Shown: one piece after another, positions 31,791-41,161 of the stretch
Layout: each line of letters starts with the position of its first letter
How positions within the stretch are numbered: the first letter of the stretch is position 1
Translations under genes and position numbers: made by a program
Notes under the pieces: generated by a model
What the model was told of the DNA's origin: nothing
Databases searched by the model: none
The model's input: only the letters and a program-made list of their open reading frames with translations
Assembly (NCBI RefSeq): GCF_000975135.1
Contig: NZ_BBRF01000002.1
Span: 124,001-188,000, forward strand
Length of the DNA: 64,000 nt
Source of the DNA: Demequina aurantiaca
GTDB lineage: Bacteria > Actinomycetota > Actinomycetes > Actinomycetales > Demequinaceae
Direction of reading: 5' to 3'

Positions 31791-33191
31791 ATGGCAATCA
31801 ACGACACCACCGAGACTCGCCAGGTAGAGCCGGGAGTCATCGGCAAGGGCCGCTGGATAGAGCGCTGGGAACCCGAGAATGACGTCTTCTGGGAGGCCAA
31901 GGGCAAGGCCATCGCCTTCCGCAACCTTTGCTACTCGATTCTAGCCGAGCACATCGGCTTCTCCGTATGGCTGCTGTGGAGCATTGTCGTCGTCAAGATG
32001 TACGGCACCTTCGATTCCAACGGGGTACTCCTCGAAGCCGGCACTGGCGGCTGGGCCCTCACCCCGGGTGAGGGACTTACCCTGCTTGCCGTGGCATCGG
32101 GCGTCGGAGCCTTTCTGCGAATTCCCTACACGTTCGCGGTGCCGATCTTCGGCGGCCGCAACTGGACAGTCATCTCTGCGGTCCTGCTGCTCATCCCCAC
32201 CTTGGGAATGGCGTGGGTGCTAGGCAAGCCGGACACCTCCTTCGGAGTGCTGCTCGCGATCGCAGCGACGGCCGGACTCGGTGGCGGTAACTTCGCCTCC
32301 TCGATGGCGAACATCTCCTTCTTCTACCCCGACAAGGAAAAGGGTTGGGCGCTGGGCCTGAACGCGGCTGGTGGCAACATTGGAGTCGCTGTCGCGCAGA
32401 AACTGGTTCCGCTCGCGATCGGCATCTCCGCCATCGGCCTTCCCGCCGCCGGTCTGCTGTACGCGCCCCTCGCAGTCGCCGCAGCGATCTTGTCCTTCGT
32501 ATTCATGGACAACCTACGCGAGGCCAAGGCCGACCCGAAGCCCACCGCACGGGCCCTGACCCACGGTCACACCTGGTTGATGGCCTTCCTGTACATCGGC
32601 ACCTTCGGTTCCTTCATCGGCTATTCCGCGGCATTTCCCACGCTGCTCAAGGTGGTCTTTGACCGCGGAGACATCGCGCTGTCGTGGGGCTTCCTGGGGG
32701 CGCTGATCGGCTCCCTCGCCCGACCCTACGGAGGCAAACTCGCTGATAGGTTCGGCGGCTCCATCATCACCGTGGTCTCCTTCATGGTGATGGCCGTCGG
32801 TGGATACCTGGCCGTCCTCGGAGTCCAACAGGAAAACCTGTTCCTGTTCTTCCTCAGCTTCATTCTGCTGTTCGCCTTCACCGGCATCGGCAATGGCTCG
32901 ACGTACCGCATGATCCCGTCCATCTTCAACCGACTGCGCGACCAGGACGGCGACGGCTCCGACGACTCGGTGCTCGAATACAAGCGGCAATCCGCCGGGG
33001 CCGTGGGCATCATCTCCGCCATTGGCGCCTTTGGTGGCTTTGCGATTCCCTTTGTCTACAAGTGGTCTCAGGCGACGTTCGACGGCTCGATCGTCCCAGC
33101 GCTGCAGATCTACATCGGGGTGTTCGTCTTCATGGCGGTCCTGACGTGGGCATTCTTCCTCCGCCCCGGCGCACGGATGCAGAACGTCTGA
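31791..33191 (+). CDS. narK: NarK-type nitrate/nitrite transporter (assimilatory operon)
   Basis: A 466-residue major facilitator of the nitrate/nitrite porter family. Recognisable are the N-terminal RWIERWEPEND block, the nitrate-signature glycine-rich helices (GLGGGNFASSMANISFFYPDKEKGWALGLNAAGGNIGVA), the conserved Arg of FLRIPYTF and the second signature FTGIGNGSTYRMIPSIF. It probably imports nitrate and may export nitrite. The ATG at 31791 has GGGAGGGG about 5 bases upstream. It leads an operon with nitrate and nitrite reductases, and a GlnR-like array precedes it. A second narK (59377) goes with narGHJI. Confidence 0.92.
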   Translation: MAINDTTETRQVEPGVIGKGRWIERWEPENDVFWEAKGKAIAFRNLCYSILAEHIGFSVWLLWSIVVVKMYGTFDSNGVLLEAGTGGWALTPGEGLTLLAVASGVGAFLRIPYTFAVPIFGGRNWTVISAVLLLIPTLGMAWVLGKPDTSFGVLLAIAATAGLGGGNFASSMANISFFYPDKEKGWALGLNAAGGNIGVAVAQKLVPLAIGISAIGLPAAGLLYAPLAVAAAILSFVFMDNLREAKADPKPTARALTHGHTWLMAFLYIGTFGSFIGYSAAFPTLLKVVFDRGDIALSWGFLGALIGSLARPYGGKLADRFGGSIITVVSFMVMAVGGYLAVLGVQQENLFLFFLSFILLFAFTGIGNGSTYRMIPSIFNRLRDQDGDGSDDSVLEYKRQSAGAVGIISAIGAFGGFAIPFVYKWSQATFDGSIVPALQIYIGVFVFMAVLTWAFFLRPGARMQNV

Positions 33192-33194
33192 TTC

Positions 33195-35399
33195 ATGACT
33201 GACTCACGAGGTGCGACTGAATCGCCGGCTACCACCGCCGGCGGTTCGGTCGCGAGCCACTGCCCGTACTGCGCGCTGCAATGCGCCCAGACGCTGACGC
33301 CAACCCCGGCCGGCTCACTGCCGCTCGAGGTCACGGGCCGTGACTTTCCCACCAACCGCGGCGGCATGTGCCAGAAGGGGTGGACCTCCGCCGAGGTGCT
33401 ACGCGCAAGCGATCGCATCACGGAGCCGATGATCCGCACCGCGGATGGCGGCTTCCGCACCGCCGGCTGGGATGAGGCGCTCGACCTGGTGAGCTCGCGG
33501 CTCGCTGACATTCAGCAGCGCTATGGCAAGGACAAAGTCGCCATCTTTGGCGGCGGCGGGCTGACCAACGAGAAGGCCTACTTACTCGGCAAGTTCGCGC
33601 GTGTGGTCCTGCAGACGCCCTTCATCGACTACAACGGCCGGTTCTGCATGTCCTCGGCTGCCGCGGCCTCGAACCGGGCGTTCGGAATGGACCGAGGGCT
33701 AGGCTTCCCCCTCGCGGATCTGGGCGGCGCCGATGCCGTGTTCGTCTTGGGTTCCAACATGGGCGTGACGATGCCGCCCTTCGTGCAGCATCTGGCCGGC
33801 TGCCGCGCACGCGGTGGGCTGATCGTGATGGATCCGCGCGAGACCGTGACCGCCAAGTTGGCGCGCGATGGGGCGGGAATCCACCTAGCCCCGGTACCAG
33901 GTAGCGACATGGTGGTGGTGCTCGCGCTCACCCACATCATCTTTGCTGAGGGCCTGGCAGACCTGTATTACTTGGAATCCCGTGCGCAGGGCTGGGAGGC
34001 CATTCGCCGCTCGGTCGCGCAGTGGTGGCCGGAGCGTGCGGAGGCCGTGTGTGGCATTCCCGCCGATGAACTTCGACGCGTGGCCCGGCTGCTGGCCGCG
34101 GCTGCGCCCGTGCACGGAGGTAGCGGCGCCTACGTGCTGACCGGGCGCGGGGTCGAGCAGATGTCGCAGGGGACTGCGTGTGTGACTGCCGCGATCAACC
34201 TCGCGCTGACGCTCGGTCTTGTGGGCGTGGCTGGGTCAGGCTTTGGCCCCGTCACCGGCCAGGGCAATGGTCAGGGGGGACGCGAGCACGGCCAAAAGGC
34301 GGACCAGCTTCCCGGATACCGCATGATCACCGACCCCGCCGCACGCGAGTACGTCGCCAGGATATGGGGCGTGCCTGCGGATCACCTGCCCGGTGCGGGC
34401 ATTCCGGCAGTGCCGATGCTCAAGGCCTTGGGCACCCAAGAAGGTGCCCGCGCGCTACTGGTGCACGGTTCCAACGTGGTGGTGTCCGCGCCCAACTCCG
34501 GCGAGGTTATCGACGCGCTCGGCCGGCTCGATTTCCTCGTGGTGAGCGACCTGGTGCCCTCCGAGACCGCGATGCTCGCCGACGTGATCCTGCCCGTCAC
34601 GCAATGGGCCGAAGAAGACGGCACGATGACCAACCTCGAGGGCCGCGTCATCCGTCGTCGCAAAGCAGTCGAGGCCCCCGGCCAGGTCCGCTCCGAGCTG
34701 TGGATCCTGCGCGAGCTCGCCGCGCGGCTGGGCTACACCACCGGCTTCTCCGACGACGCGGAGGAAGTCTTTACGGAACTTGCGTTGGCGTCCAAGGGCG
34801 GAACCGCGGACTACAGCGGCATCACGTATCCCATGCTGGACGGCGAGGGAGTGCAGTGGCCCTGCCCGGCGACGGATGTGGGCGCTGCGACGTCAGGAGC
34901 TACGCCGCTAGGGACGCCGCGCGTGTTCCTCGACCGCTTCAACACCCCAGATGGCCGCGCCCGGATGATGGTGGTCGACCATCACGCACCGGACGACGAT
35001 GTGCGCGAAGGTGCGCCGACGTACCTTGTCACCGGGCGGGTGCTGCAGCACTATCAGTCCGGGGCCCAGACCCGCCGCGTCGAGGAACTCTCGGCAGCGC
35101 AGCCCGAGCCCTTTGTCGAGGTGCATCCCCTGTTCGCGGAACGCATGGGCCTGGTGGCAGGGGAGTTCGCGACGCTGGCCACCGCACGCGGCCACGCCAT
35201 TGCTCGTGTGCGTGTGAGCGCTGACATTCGCCCCGACACGGTGTTCATGCCGTTTCACTGGGCCGGACCAGGCAGCGCAAACCTGCTCACCAACGACGTC
35301 ACCGACCCGATCTCCGGCATGCCGGAGTTCAAGGTCACCGCCGTCGCCGTCGCACCCGTCGCGACGCTGGCGCCGATTCCGGAAGGGGCCACCGCCTGA
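33195..35399 (+). CDS. nasA: Assimilatory nitrate reductase catalytic subunit (molybdopterin oxidoreductase)
   Basis: A 734-residue bis-MGD molybdoenzyme. The N-terminal [4Fe-4S] ligands are Cys23, Cys26, Cys30 and Cys59 (CPYCALQC ... MCQKGW). The molybdopterin domain runs through YNGRFCMSSAAAA, GSNMGVTMPPF, GVAGSGFGPVTGQGNGQGGREHGQ and AEEDGTMTNLEGRV, and the dinucleotide-binding domain ends the protein (MPFHWAGPGSANLLTNDVTDPISGMPEFK). It reduces nitrate to nitrite in the cytoplasm; no twin-arginine signal is present. It starts 3 bases after the narK stop and overlaps the FAD protein that likely supplies electrons. Symbol nasA/nasC/narB varies by species. Confidence 0.92.
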   Translation: MTDSRGATESPATTAGGSVASHCPYCALQCAQTLTPTPAGSLPLEVTGRDFPTNRGGMCQKGWTSAEVLRASDRITEPMIRTADGGFRTAGWDEALDLVSSRLADIQQRYGKDKVAIFGGGGLTNEKAYLLGKFARVVLQTPFIDYNGRFCMSSAAAASNRAFGMDRGLGFPLADLGGADAVFVLGSNMGVTMPPFVQHLAGCRARGGLIVMDPRETVTAKLARDGAGIHLAPVPGSDMVVVLALTHIIFAEGLADLYYLESRAQGWEAIRRSVAQWWPERAEAVCGIPADELRRVARLLAAAAPVHGGSGAYVLTGRGVEQMSQGTACVTAAINLALTLGLVGVAGSGFGPVTGQGNGQGGREHGQKADQLPGYRMITDPAAREYVARIWGVPADHLPGAGIPAVPMLKALGTQEGARALLVHGSNVVVSAPNSGEVIDALGRLDFLVVSDLVPSETAMLADVILPVTQWAEEDGTMTNLEGRVIRRRKAVEAPGQVRSELWILRELAARLGYTTGFSDDAEEVFTELALASKGGTADYSGITYPMLDGEGVQWPCPATDVGAATSGATPLGTPRVFLDRFNTPDGRARMMVVDHHAPDDDVREGAPTYLVTGRVLQHYQSGAQTRRVEELSAAQPEPFVEVHPLFAERMGLVAGEFATLATARGHAIARVRVSADIRPDTVFMPFHWAGPGSANLLTNDVTDPISGMPEFKVTAVAVAPVATLAPIPEGATA

Positions 35400-36961
35400 T
35401 GAGAGTGGTGTTGATTGGTCACGGCATGGTGGGCTCCCGGTTCGCCGATGACTTGGTGTCCCGCCGCCCCGACGCTCGCGTCACGGTGCTGGCCAAAGAG
35501 GACGTGGCTCCCTACAACCGTGTGCTGCTATCGAGTGTGGTGGCAGGAAAGTCTGACGCCTCGATGCTGTCGCTGCCGCTGGAGTCGCACCCACGAATCG
35601 ACGTGAGGCAGGGAGTCAGGGCGGTGTCAGTCAACCGAGGTGACTGCACGGTCACCGACAGCACGGGCGAGGTCCACCACTATGACCGCCTCGTGTTCGC
35701 CACCGGCTCCGCTGCGCGCATCCCCAACATTCACGGCATCGCCACTGATCTGGGACTGGTGCCGGGAGTGTCGGTACTCAAGGACCTGGCGGACGCCGAG
35801 CAGATCGTTGCTCAGATTCCGCGCGCCCGCCGAGCGGTCGTGCTAGGTGCAGGTGTCCTTGGGCTGGAGGTCGCGACCGGCCTGGCGAGTCGTGGATTGT
35901 CCGTCACCCTCGTTCATCACCACGGCAGGTTGATGGAGCGCCAACTCGGTGACGCGGCCTCGAATGTCGCGGAGGGCTCGCTGGGCCGCCTGGGCGTGAG
36001 CGTCGTCACCGATTCCTCGGTCGACCGGGTCACGGAGCGCCGTGGAGTGCTGAGCGCAGTGGAGCTCAGCAACGGCACCGAGATCTTGGCCGACATGTTG
36101 ATCATGTGCGCCGGCACCATCACCGAGTCCGCACTCGCGCGCAACGTGGGCCTGCCATGCGATCGCGGCATCCTGGTGGGCGATGACCTCGCCTCTCCAG
36201 CGGATCCCAAAGTCTTTGCCATCGGCGACTGCGCGCAACCGTCTGAGGGCGGGACGGGCCTCGTTGCCCAGGGCTGGGACCAGGCCGCACGGTTGGTCAA
36301 CGCCTGGTCGGTGAGCCCGGGCTCGCAGTCGCATGCCGCTTCACAGGGCAGTGGTGCGAAGGGTGCGGACGAGATGGACACAGACCTGACCAATGTGGTG
36401 CGCGTCAAAGCGCCCGGCCTGGACGTCGTGACGATGGGACTGTCGGGCAAATTCGACCACGGCGAGCGCGAACTGCGGGCAGTGCGCATGAGTGACCCCA
36501 GCATCGGCCGCTTTGTGGAGGTGGTGGTGTCACACGGGATCCTCGTCGGCGCCACCGTTGTGGGTGACAAAGTGGCCGCCGCCGAGCTCAGCGCGATGTA
36601 TACGCGCATGATCCCGGTACCCAGCGATCCAGCACACCTGATCATCCGCCCACTTGCGGGTGCTGTCGCCACGGTGGTGACTTCTGTCGAGGACATGGAC
36701 GACGATCACCCCGTCTGCCAGTGCAACTCGGTCAGCAAGGGCGCGATTGTCGCGGCAGTCCATGACGGCTGCACCACCACGGACGAGGTGGCGCGTGCCA
36801 CTCGAGCCTCAACCGGCTGCGGCGATTGTCGGTCTCTCGTGGGAGACATCATCGGCTCCTGTGCGGCACCAGACCTCGACACAGTCTCATCAGATTCACG
36901 ACCCGCGGATCAGTCCGCGGCCACCAAAGTCCCCGCACTGGCGGGGCGGACGAAGGGATGA
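35399..36961 (+). CDS. nasB: FAD-dependent reductase with BFD-like [2Fe-2S] domain, electron donor to nitrate reductase
   Basis: A 520-residue flavoprotein. The N-terminal FAD/NAD(P) double Rossmann region has VVLIGHGMVGSRFADDL, RRAVVLGAGVLGLEVATGLASRG and VFAIGDCAQPSEG. The C-terminal bacterioferritin-associated-ferredoxin-like domain has CQC (DDHPVCQCNSVSKG) and CGDC (TGCGDCRSLV), ligating a 2Fe-2S cluster. It matches the first part of NirB and Bacillus/Klebsiella NasB-type electron-transfer subunits. The ATG overlaps the nasA stop. It most likely passes electrons from NAD(P)H to the nitrate reductase. Confidence 0.87.
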   Translation: MRVVLIGHGMVGSRFADDLVSRRPDARVTVLAKEDVAPYNRVLLSSVVAGKSDASMLSLPLESHPRIDVRQGVRAVSVNRGDCTVTDSTGEVHHYDRLVFATGSAARIPNIHGIATDLGLVPGVSVLKDLADAEQIVAQIPRARRAVVLGAGVLGLEVATGLASRGLSVTLVHHHGRLMERQLGDAASNVAEGSLGRLGVSVVTDSSVDRVTERRGVLSAVELSNGTEILADMLIMCAGTITESALARNVGLPCDRGILVGDDLASPADPKVFAIGDCAQPSEGGTGLVAQGWDQAARLVNAWSVSPGSQSHAASQGSGAKGADEMDTDLTNVVRVKAPGLDVVTMGLSGKFDHGERELRAVRMSDPSIGRFVEVVVSHGILVGATVVGDKVAAAELSAMYTRMIPVPSDPAHLIIRPLAGAVATVVTSVEDMDDDHPVCQCNSVSKGAIVAAVHDGCTTTDEVARATRASTGCGDCRSLVGDIIGSCAAPDLDTVSSDSRPADQSAATKVPALAGRTKG

Positions 36962-36964
36962 CCC

Positions 36965-39556
36965 ATGAGTGCAACATCTAACACCACCAGCCCCAAGCAG
37001 ATCGTGGTCGTGGGTGGCGGCATGGTCGCTCACCGCTTCACCGAGGCTATGCGTGCTCGCGATACCGCCGGTGAGTTCGCGGTCACCGTACTCGCGGAGG
37101 AGCCGCGGCGTCCGTACGACCGCGTCGCGTTGACGAGCTACTTCACTGGTCGCCACCCCGAAGACCTGGAACTGGGGGACCGCGACCTGTGGGATCACCC
37201 GCTGGTCACCCTTCACCGCGACGCACGCGTCGTCGAGATCGACCGCGAATTACGCACCGTGACCGACAAGCACGGCAAGACGTACCCATACGACCACCTC
37301 GTGATGGCCACAGGTTCCTACGCCTGGACCCCGCCGACCGAGGGCGCGGACCTGCCGGGCGTGTTCGTCTATCGCACCATCGATGACGTCGCCGCACTGC
37401 GCATCTACGTCGAGGAACGTGCCAAGGAGGAGGGACGCCCCGTTCGCGGGGCCGTGATCGGTGGCGGTCTGCTGGGCCTGGAAGCGGCCGGCGCACTGCA
37501 GGAGTTGGGGGCGACCAGCACGGTGATCCAGTTCAACGATCGCCTGATGAACTTGCAGGTGGACGAGGGTGGTGGCGCCGCACTCGGCCGCCTCGTCGAG
37601 AACCTCGGCGTGACCGTCAAGGTGAACACCGCGACACAGTCCATCAAGCCCAACAAGACGGGCCGCGTGGGCCACCTGGTCTTCGCCAATGGTGGGGAAC
37701 AGCTTGCGGACGTCGTGGTCTTCGCTACGGGGGTGCGGCCGCGCGACGAACTGGGCCGCGAGGCTGGCCTTCACATAGGCGAGCGTGGCGGAATCGTGGT
37801 TGACGACACGTGCCTGACGAGCGACGCATCCGTCAGCGCGATCGGTGAGGTGGCCTGCATCCAGGGTGCCTGCATTGGTCTTATTGCGCCGGGCAACACC
37901 ATGGCGGAGATCGCCGTGGACCGGCTCCTCGGCGGCAGTTCTGAGTTTCCGGGCGCCGACACCGCTGCGAAGCTCAAGCTGCTCGGCGTCGACGTCGCAT
38001 CGTTCGGAGACGCGCACGGCACCACGCCGGGAGCGCTTGAACTGGTGTACGCGGACCCCGTCGCCGGTGTCTACAAGAAGCTCGTGCTCACCGATGACGC
38101 ACGTACCCTGTTGGGCGGTGTCCTGGTGGGTGACGCATCGTCCTACGCCTCGCTGCGCCCCATGGTCGGCAGCGAGCTGGGCGGCGACCCTGCCGGCTGG
38201 CTCCTTCCCGAGGGAGCGATCGAGCGACCCAATGTCGAGTTGCCCGATGCGGCCAACGTGTGCTCGTGCAATAACGTCTCCGCTGGCACCATCCGCGGTG
38301 CCGTCACGGACCATGAATGCACCGATATTGCGTCGGTCAAGGCGTGCACCAAGGCAGGTACGTCGTGTGGATCGTGCCTCCCGCTCGTCAAAAAGATTGT
38401 CGGCACCGAACTCGAGAAGGCCGGTATCGAGATCTCTAACGCCCTGTGCGAGCACTTTGAGTTCTCCCGCGCGCAACTCTTTGACGCGATCCAAGTCAGT
38501 GAATTGCGGACGTTCTCGGAGATCATCGAGCGTTTTGGCAAGGGGCGCGGCTGCGACGTCTGCAAGCCCACCATCGGATCCGTCCTCGCATCGCTGCACA
38601 ATGAGCACGTGCTCGCGGAGGACCGCGCGGCCCTGCAGGACACCAACGATCGCGTCATGGCAAACATGCAGAAGGACGGCACCTATTCAGTAGTGCCGCG
38701 CGTTCCCGGAGGCGAGATCCTGCCCGAGCACCTCATCCTGATCGGTCAAGTTGCCAAGGACTACGGCTTGTACACCAAGATCACCGGCGGCCAGCGGCTC
38801 GATCTGTTCGGCGCCCGCCTCGAGCAGTTGCCGGAGATCTGGCAGCGGCTCGTGGACGCCGGCATGGAGTCCGGCCAGGCGTACGGCAAGTCGCTGCGCA
38901 CCGTGAAGTCCTGCGTGGGCTCCACCTGGTGCAGGTTCGGGGTGCAGGACTCCACGACCATGGCCATCGCGCTCGAGCTGCGCTACCGCGGCCTGCGCAG
39001 CCCCCATAAGCTCAAGATGGGCGTCTCCGGATGTGCCCGTGAGTGTGCCGAGGCGCGCGGCAAGGACGTGGGCATCATCGCGACGGACAACGGTTGGAAC
39101 GTCTACGTGGGAGGCAACGGCGGCTTCACCCCGGTACACGCGCAGCTCCTGGTCGAGGACGTGGACGACGACATGGTGTTCAAGGTCATCGACCGCTATC
39201 TAATGTTTTACATCCGCACGGCGGATCGTTTGCAGCGCACGGCACCCTGGCAGCAGGACTACGAGGGCGGCCTAGACGCCATTCGCGAGATCGTTGTCAA
39301 CGACTCCCTGGGCATCTGCGCTGACCTGGACGCACACATGGAGCGCCACGTCGACACCTACGAGGACGAGTGGGCGGCGGTGTTGCGTGATCCTGAGCGC
39401 CTGCGCCAGTTCAGCTCGTTCATCAACGCCCCCGAGACGCCGGATCCCACGCTCGCCTACATGCCCGAGCGCGGTCAGCGCCGTCCCGCCACCGACGAAG
39501 AGCGCGAGAATTCTCCCGTGCTCATCGCATCGCCCACCCTGGAGATTCGCTCATGA
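36965..39556 (+). CDS. nirB: NAD(P)H nitrite reductase large subunit
   Basis: An 863-residue cytoplasmic enzyme reducing nitrite to ammonium. Domains in order: FAD/NAD(P)H region (QIVVVGGGMVAHRFTEAM, GAVIGGGLLGLEAAGAL), a BFD-like 2Fe-2S domain (VCSCNNVSAG ... CTKAGTSCGSCLPLV), and sulfite/nitrite-reductase domains whose siroheme/4Fe-4S ligands are Cys650, Cys656, Cys690 and Cys694 (CVGSTWC ... CARECAEARG). Full length. It starts 3 bases after nasB and overlaps nirD by four bases. The siroheme it needs is supplied by the two genes that follow nirD. Confidence 0.95.
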   Translation: MSATSNTTSPKQIVVVGGGMVAHRFTEAMRARDTAGEFAVTVLAEEPRRPYDRVALTSYFTGRHPEDLELGDRDLWDHPLVTLHRDARVVEIDRELRTVTDKHGKTYPYDHLVMATGSYAWTPPTEGADLPGVFVYRTIDDVAALRIYVEERAKEEGRPVRGAVIGGGLLGLEAAGALQELGATSTVIQFNDRLMNLQVDEGGGAALGRLVENLGVTVKVNTATQSIKPNKTGRVGHLVFANGGEQLADVVVFATGVRPRDELGREAGLHIGERGGIVVDDTCLTSDASVSAIGEVACIQGACIGLIAPGNTMAEIAVDRLLGGSSEFPGADTAAKLKLLGVDVASFGDAHGTTPGALELVYADPVAGVYKKLVLTDDARTLLGGVLVGDASSYASLRPMVGSELGGDPAGWLLPEGAIERPNVELPDAANVCSCNNVSAGTIRGAVTDHECTDIASVKACTKAGTSCGSCLPLVKKIVGTELEKAGIEISNALCEHFEFSRAQLFDAIQVSELRTFSEIIERFGKGRGCDVCKPTIGSVLASLHNEHVLAEDRAALQDTNDRVMANMQKDGTYSVVPRVPGGEILPEHLILIGQVAKDYGLYTKITGGQRLDLFGARLEQLPEIWQRLVDAGMESGQAYGKSLRTVKSCVGSTWCRFGVQDSTTMAIALELRYRGLRSPHKLKMGVSGCARECAEARGKDVGIIATDNGWNVYVGGNGGFTPVHAQLLVEDVDDDMVFKVIDRYLMFYIRTADRLQRTAPWQQDYEGGLDAIREIVVNDSLGICADLDAHMERHVDTYEDEWAAVLRDPERLRQFSSFINAPETPDPTLAYMPERGQRRPATDEERENSPVLIASPTLEIRS

Positions 39557-39936
39557 CCACTCTTCACGCCACAGACACCGAGACGATGGTACGTGTGTGT
39601 CACGTCGATCAGCTCACTCCAGAGTTGGGCGTCGCGGCGCTCGTGGGCGAGACTCAAGTAGCACTGTTCTTGCTGAGCGACGGCTCCGTTCACGCGGTGC
39701 AGAACCTCGACCCCTTCTCAGGCGCGTCGGTGATATCCCGCGGCATCACCGGCTCCAAGGGAGACATCCCCACCATTGCGTCGCCCATCTACAAGCAGGT
39801 CTTCTCGCTACTGACGGGGGAGTGCCTGAGCACCATGGACAAGGAACCCAAGAATGGCGCGAGCCCCAACTTGGCGACCTACCGCATCACCAGCGACAAT
39901 GGCCAGGTGTACATCAACCTGGCAGGTGGCGAGTGA
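39553..39936 (+). CDS. nirD: Nitrite reductase small subunit
   Basis: A 127-residue Rieske-like protein of the NirD family (VCHVDQLTPELGVAALVGETQVALFLLSDGSVHAVQNLDPFSGASVISRGITGSKGDIPTIASPIYKQVFSLLTGECL). NirD has the Rieske fold but lacks cluster ligands, and this copy likewise has no CxH pairs. It forms the nitrite reductase with NirB. ATGA overlap with nirB, and GTGA overlap with the siroheme synthase gene downstream. Confidence 0.93.
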   Translation: MTTLHATDTETMVRVCHVDQLTPELGVAALVGETQVALFLLSDGSVHAVQNLDPFSGASVISRGITGSKGDIPTIASPIYKQVFSLLTGECLSTMDKEPKNGASPNLATYRITSDNGQVYINLAGGE

Positions 39937-41150
39937 CCTCACTCTTTGGATTAGATCTGCGCGACAAGCGCATTGTGGTTGCCGGCGGTGGCATCGTCGC
40001 GACTCGACGGCTCCGGCGCTTCCTCTCCGAGGGGGCCGAGGTGGTCGTGATCTCACCCGAGGTTTCAGACGACATCGCGCGACTGGCCAGTCATCACGAC
40101 ATCGAGTGGCGACAGCGCACCATTGAGGAGGCGGACCTCGAGGGTGCCTGGTTCATCCTCCTCGCCACGGATGACCGCGAGGTCAATGCGCGTCTCTCAG
40201 CCCGCGCCGCCCAACTACGCGTGTGGTGTATCAACGCGTCCGATGCTGCGCAAGGCACCGCACGCGCGGCCGCGACGTCGACGCACGGTGATCTCGCCAT
40301 CGGCGTCGTGTCCCTTGATGCCCCCGACCCGGCGCGCGTGCGCGCAGTCCGCGATGCGATTGCAGCGGTGGTCGACGGCGGCGAGGTGGATTTGCGCCGG
40401 CACCGTCCAGGCGCCGGTCGCGTCATCCTGGTGGGATCAGGGCCCGGGGATGCAGGGATGTTGACCATCCGTGGACGTCAAGCCCTCTCCGAGGCCGATG
40501 TGGTGGTCACCGATCGGCTGGGATCTTCTGCAATTCTGTCGTCCCTTCCGTACGACGTCGAGGTCGTGAATGTCGGCAAGTCGCCGGACAACCACCCCGT
40601 GCCGCAAGCGGAGATCAACCGCATCCTGGTGGAGCGCGCGCTGGAGGGCAAGTCTGTGGTGAGGCTCAAAGGTGGCGACCCGTTCGTGTTCGGTCGCGGC
40701 GGCGAAGAGGTCAATGCGTGCCTAAGCGCAGGCGTCGACTACGAGGTGGTGCCCGGAGTGACGTCTGCGCTGTCCGTGCCCGCGTCCGTCGGCATTCCCG
40801 TCACGCAGCGAGGCGTTGCGACGTCGGTGCTCGTGACCACCGGCCACGCGGGTGCTGACCAGGCGGCCATCGCCTCGATGCTTGCGGGTGCCACCGTCGT
40901 CGTGCTGATGGGCGTCACGGCCCTTCCCGCCATTGCGTCAGCAGCCATCGCCGCGGGCGTTGATGAGGACACCCCGGTGGCCGTGGTCGAGAGCGGCACC
41001 ACCGCCCGAGAACGAGTGACACGGGGACCGTTGGCTGACATCGCCCGTATCGCGTCGGAAACAGGCGTGAAACCTCCCGCCGTTATCGTCATCGGAGAGG
41101 TGGCACGACCTGACCTATTAGCGTCGCTCGTGGCCGCCACCCCACAGTAG
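39933..41150 (+). CDS. cysG: Siroheme synthase: precorrin-2 dehydrogenase fused to uroporphyrinogen-III C-methyltransferase
   Basis: A 405-residue two-domain enzyme. Residues ~1-150 form an NAD-binding precorrin-2 dehydrogenase domain (RIVVAGGGIVATRRLRRFL). Residues ~165-400 form the SAM-dependent methyltransferase (VGSGPGDAGMLTIRGRQALSEADVVVTDRL, VRLKGGDPFVFGRGGEE, VPGVTSALSVPASVGIPVTQRG). It makes precorrin-2 from uroporphyrinogen III and oxidises it to sirohydrochlorin. The GTG start overlaps the nirD stop. Iron insertion is probably done by the chelatase at 42271, though CysG-type N-domains can also chelate. Product siroheme serves NirB. Confidence 0.92.
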   Translation: MTSLFGLDLRDKRIVVAGGGIVATRRLRRFLSEGAEVVVISPEVSDDIARLASHHDIEWRQRTIEEADLEGAWFILLATDDREVNARLSARAAQLRVWCINASDAAQGTARAAATSTHGDLAIGVVSLDAPDPARVRAVRDAIAAVVDGGEVDLRRHRPGAGRVILVGSGPGDAGMLTIRGRQALSEADVVVTDRLGSSAILSSLPYDVEVVNVGKSPDNHPVPQAEINRILVERALEGKSVVRLKGGDPFVFGRGGEEVNACLSAGVDYEVVPGVTSALSVPASVGIPVTQRGVATSVLVTTGHAGADQAAIASMLAGATVVVLMGVTALPAIASAAIAAGVDEDTPVAVVESGTTARERVTRGPLADIARIASETGVKPPAVIVIGEVARPDLLASLVAATPQ

Positions 41151-41161
41151 AGGAGCTCGGC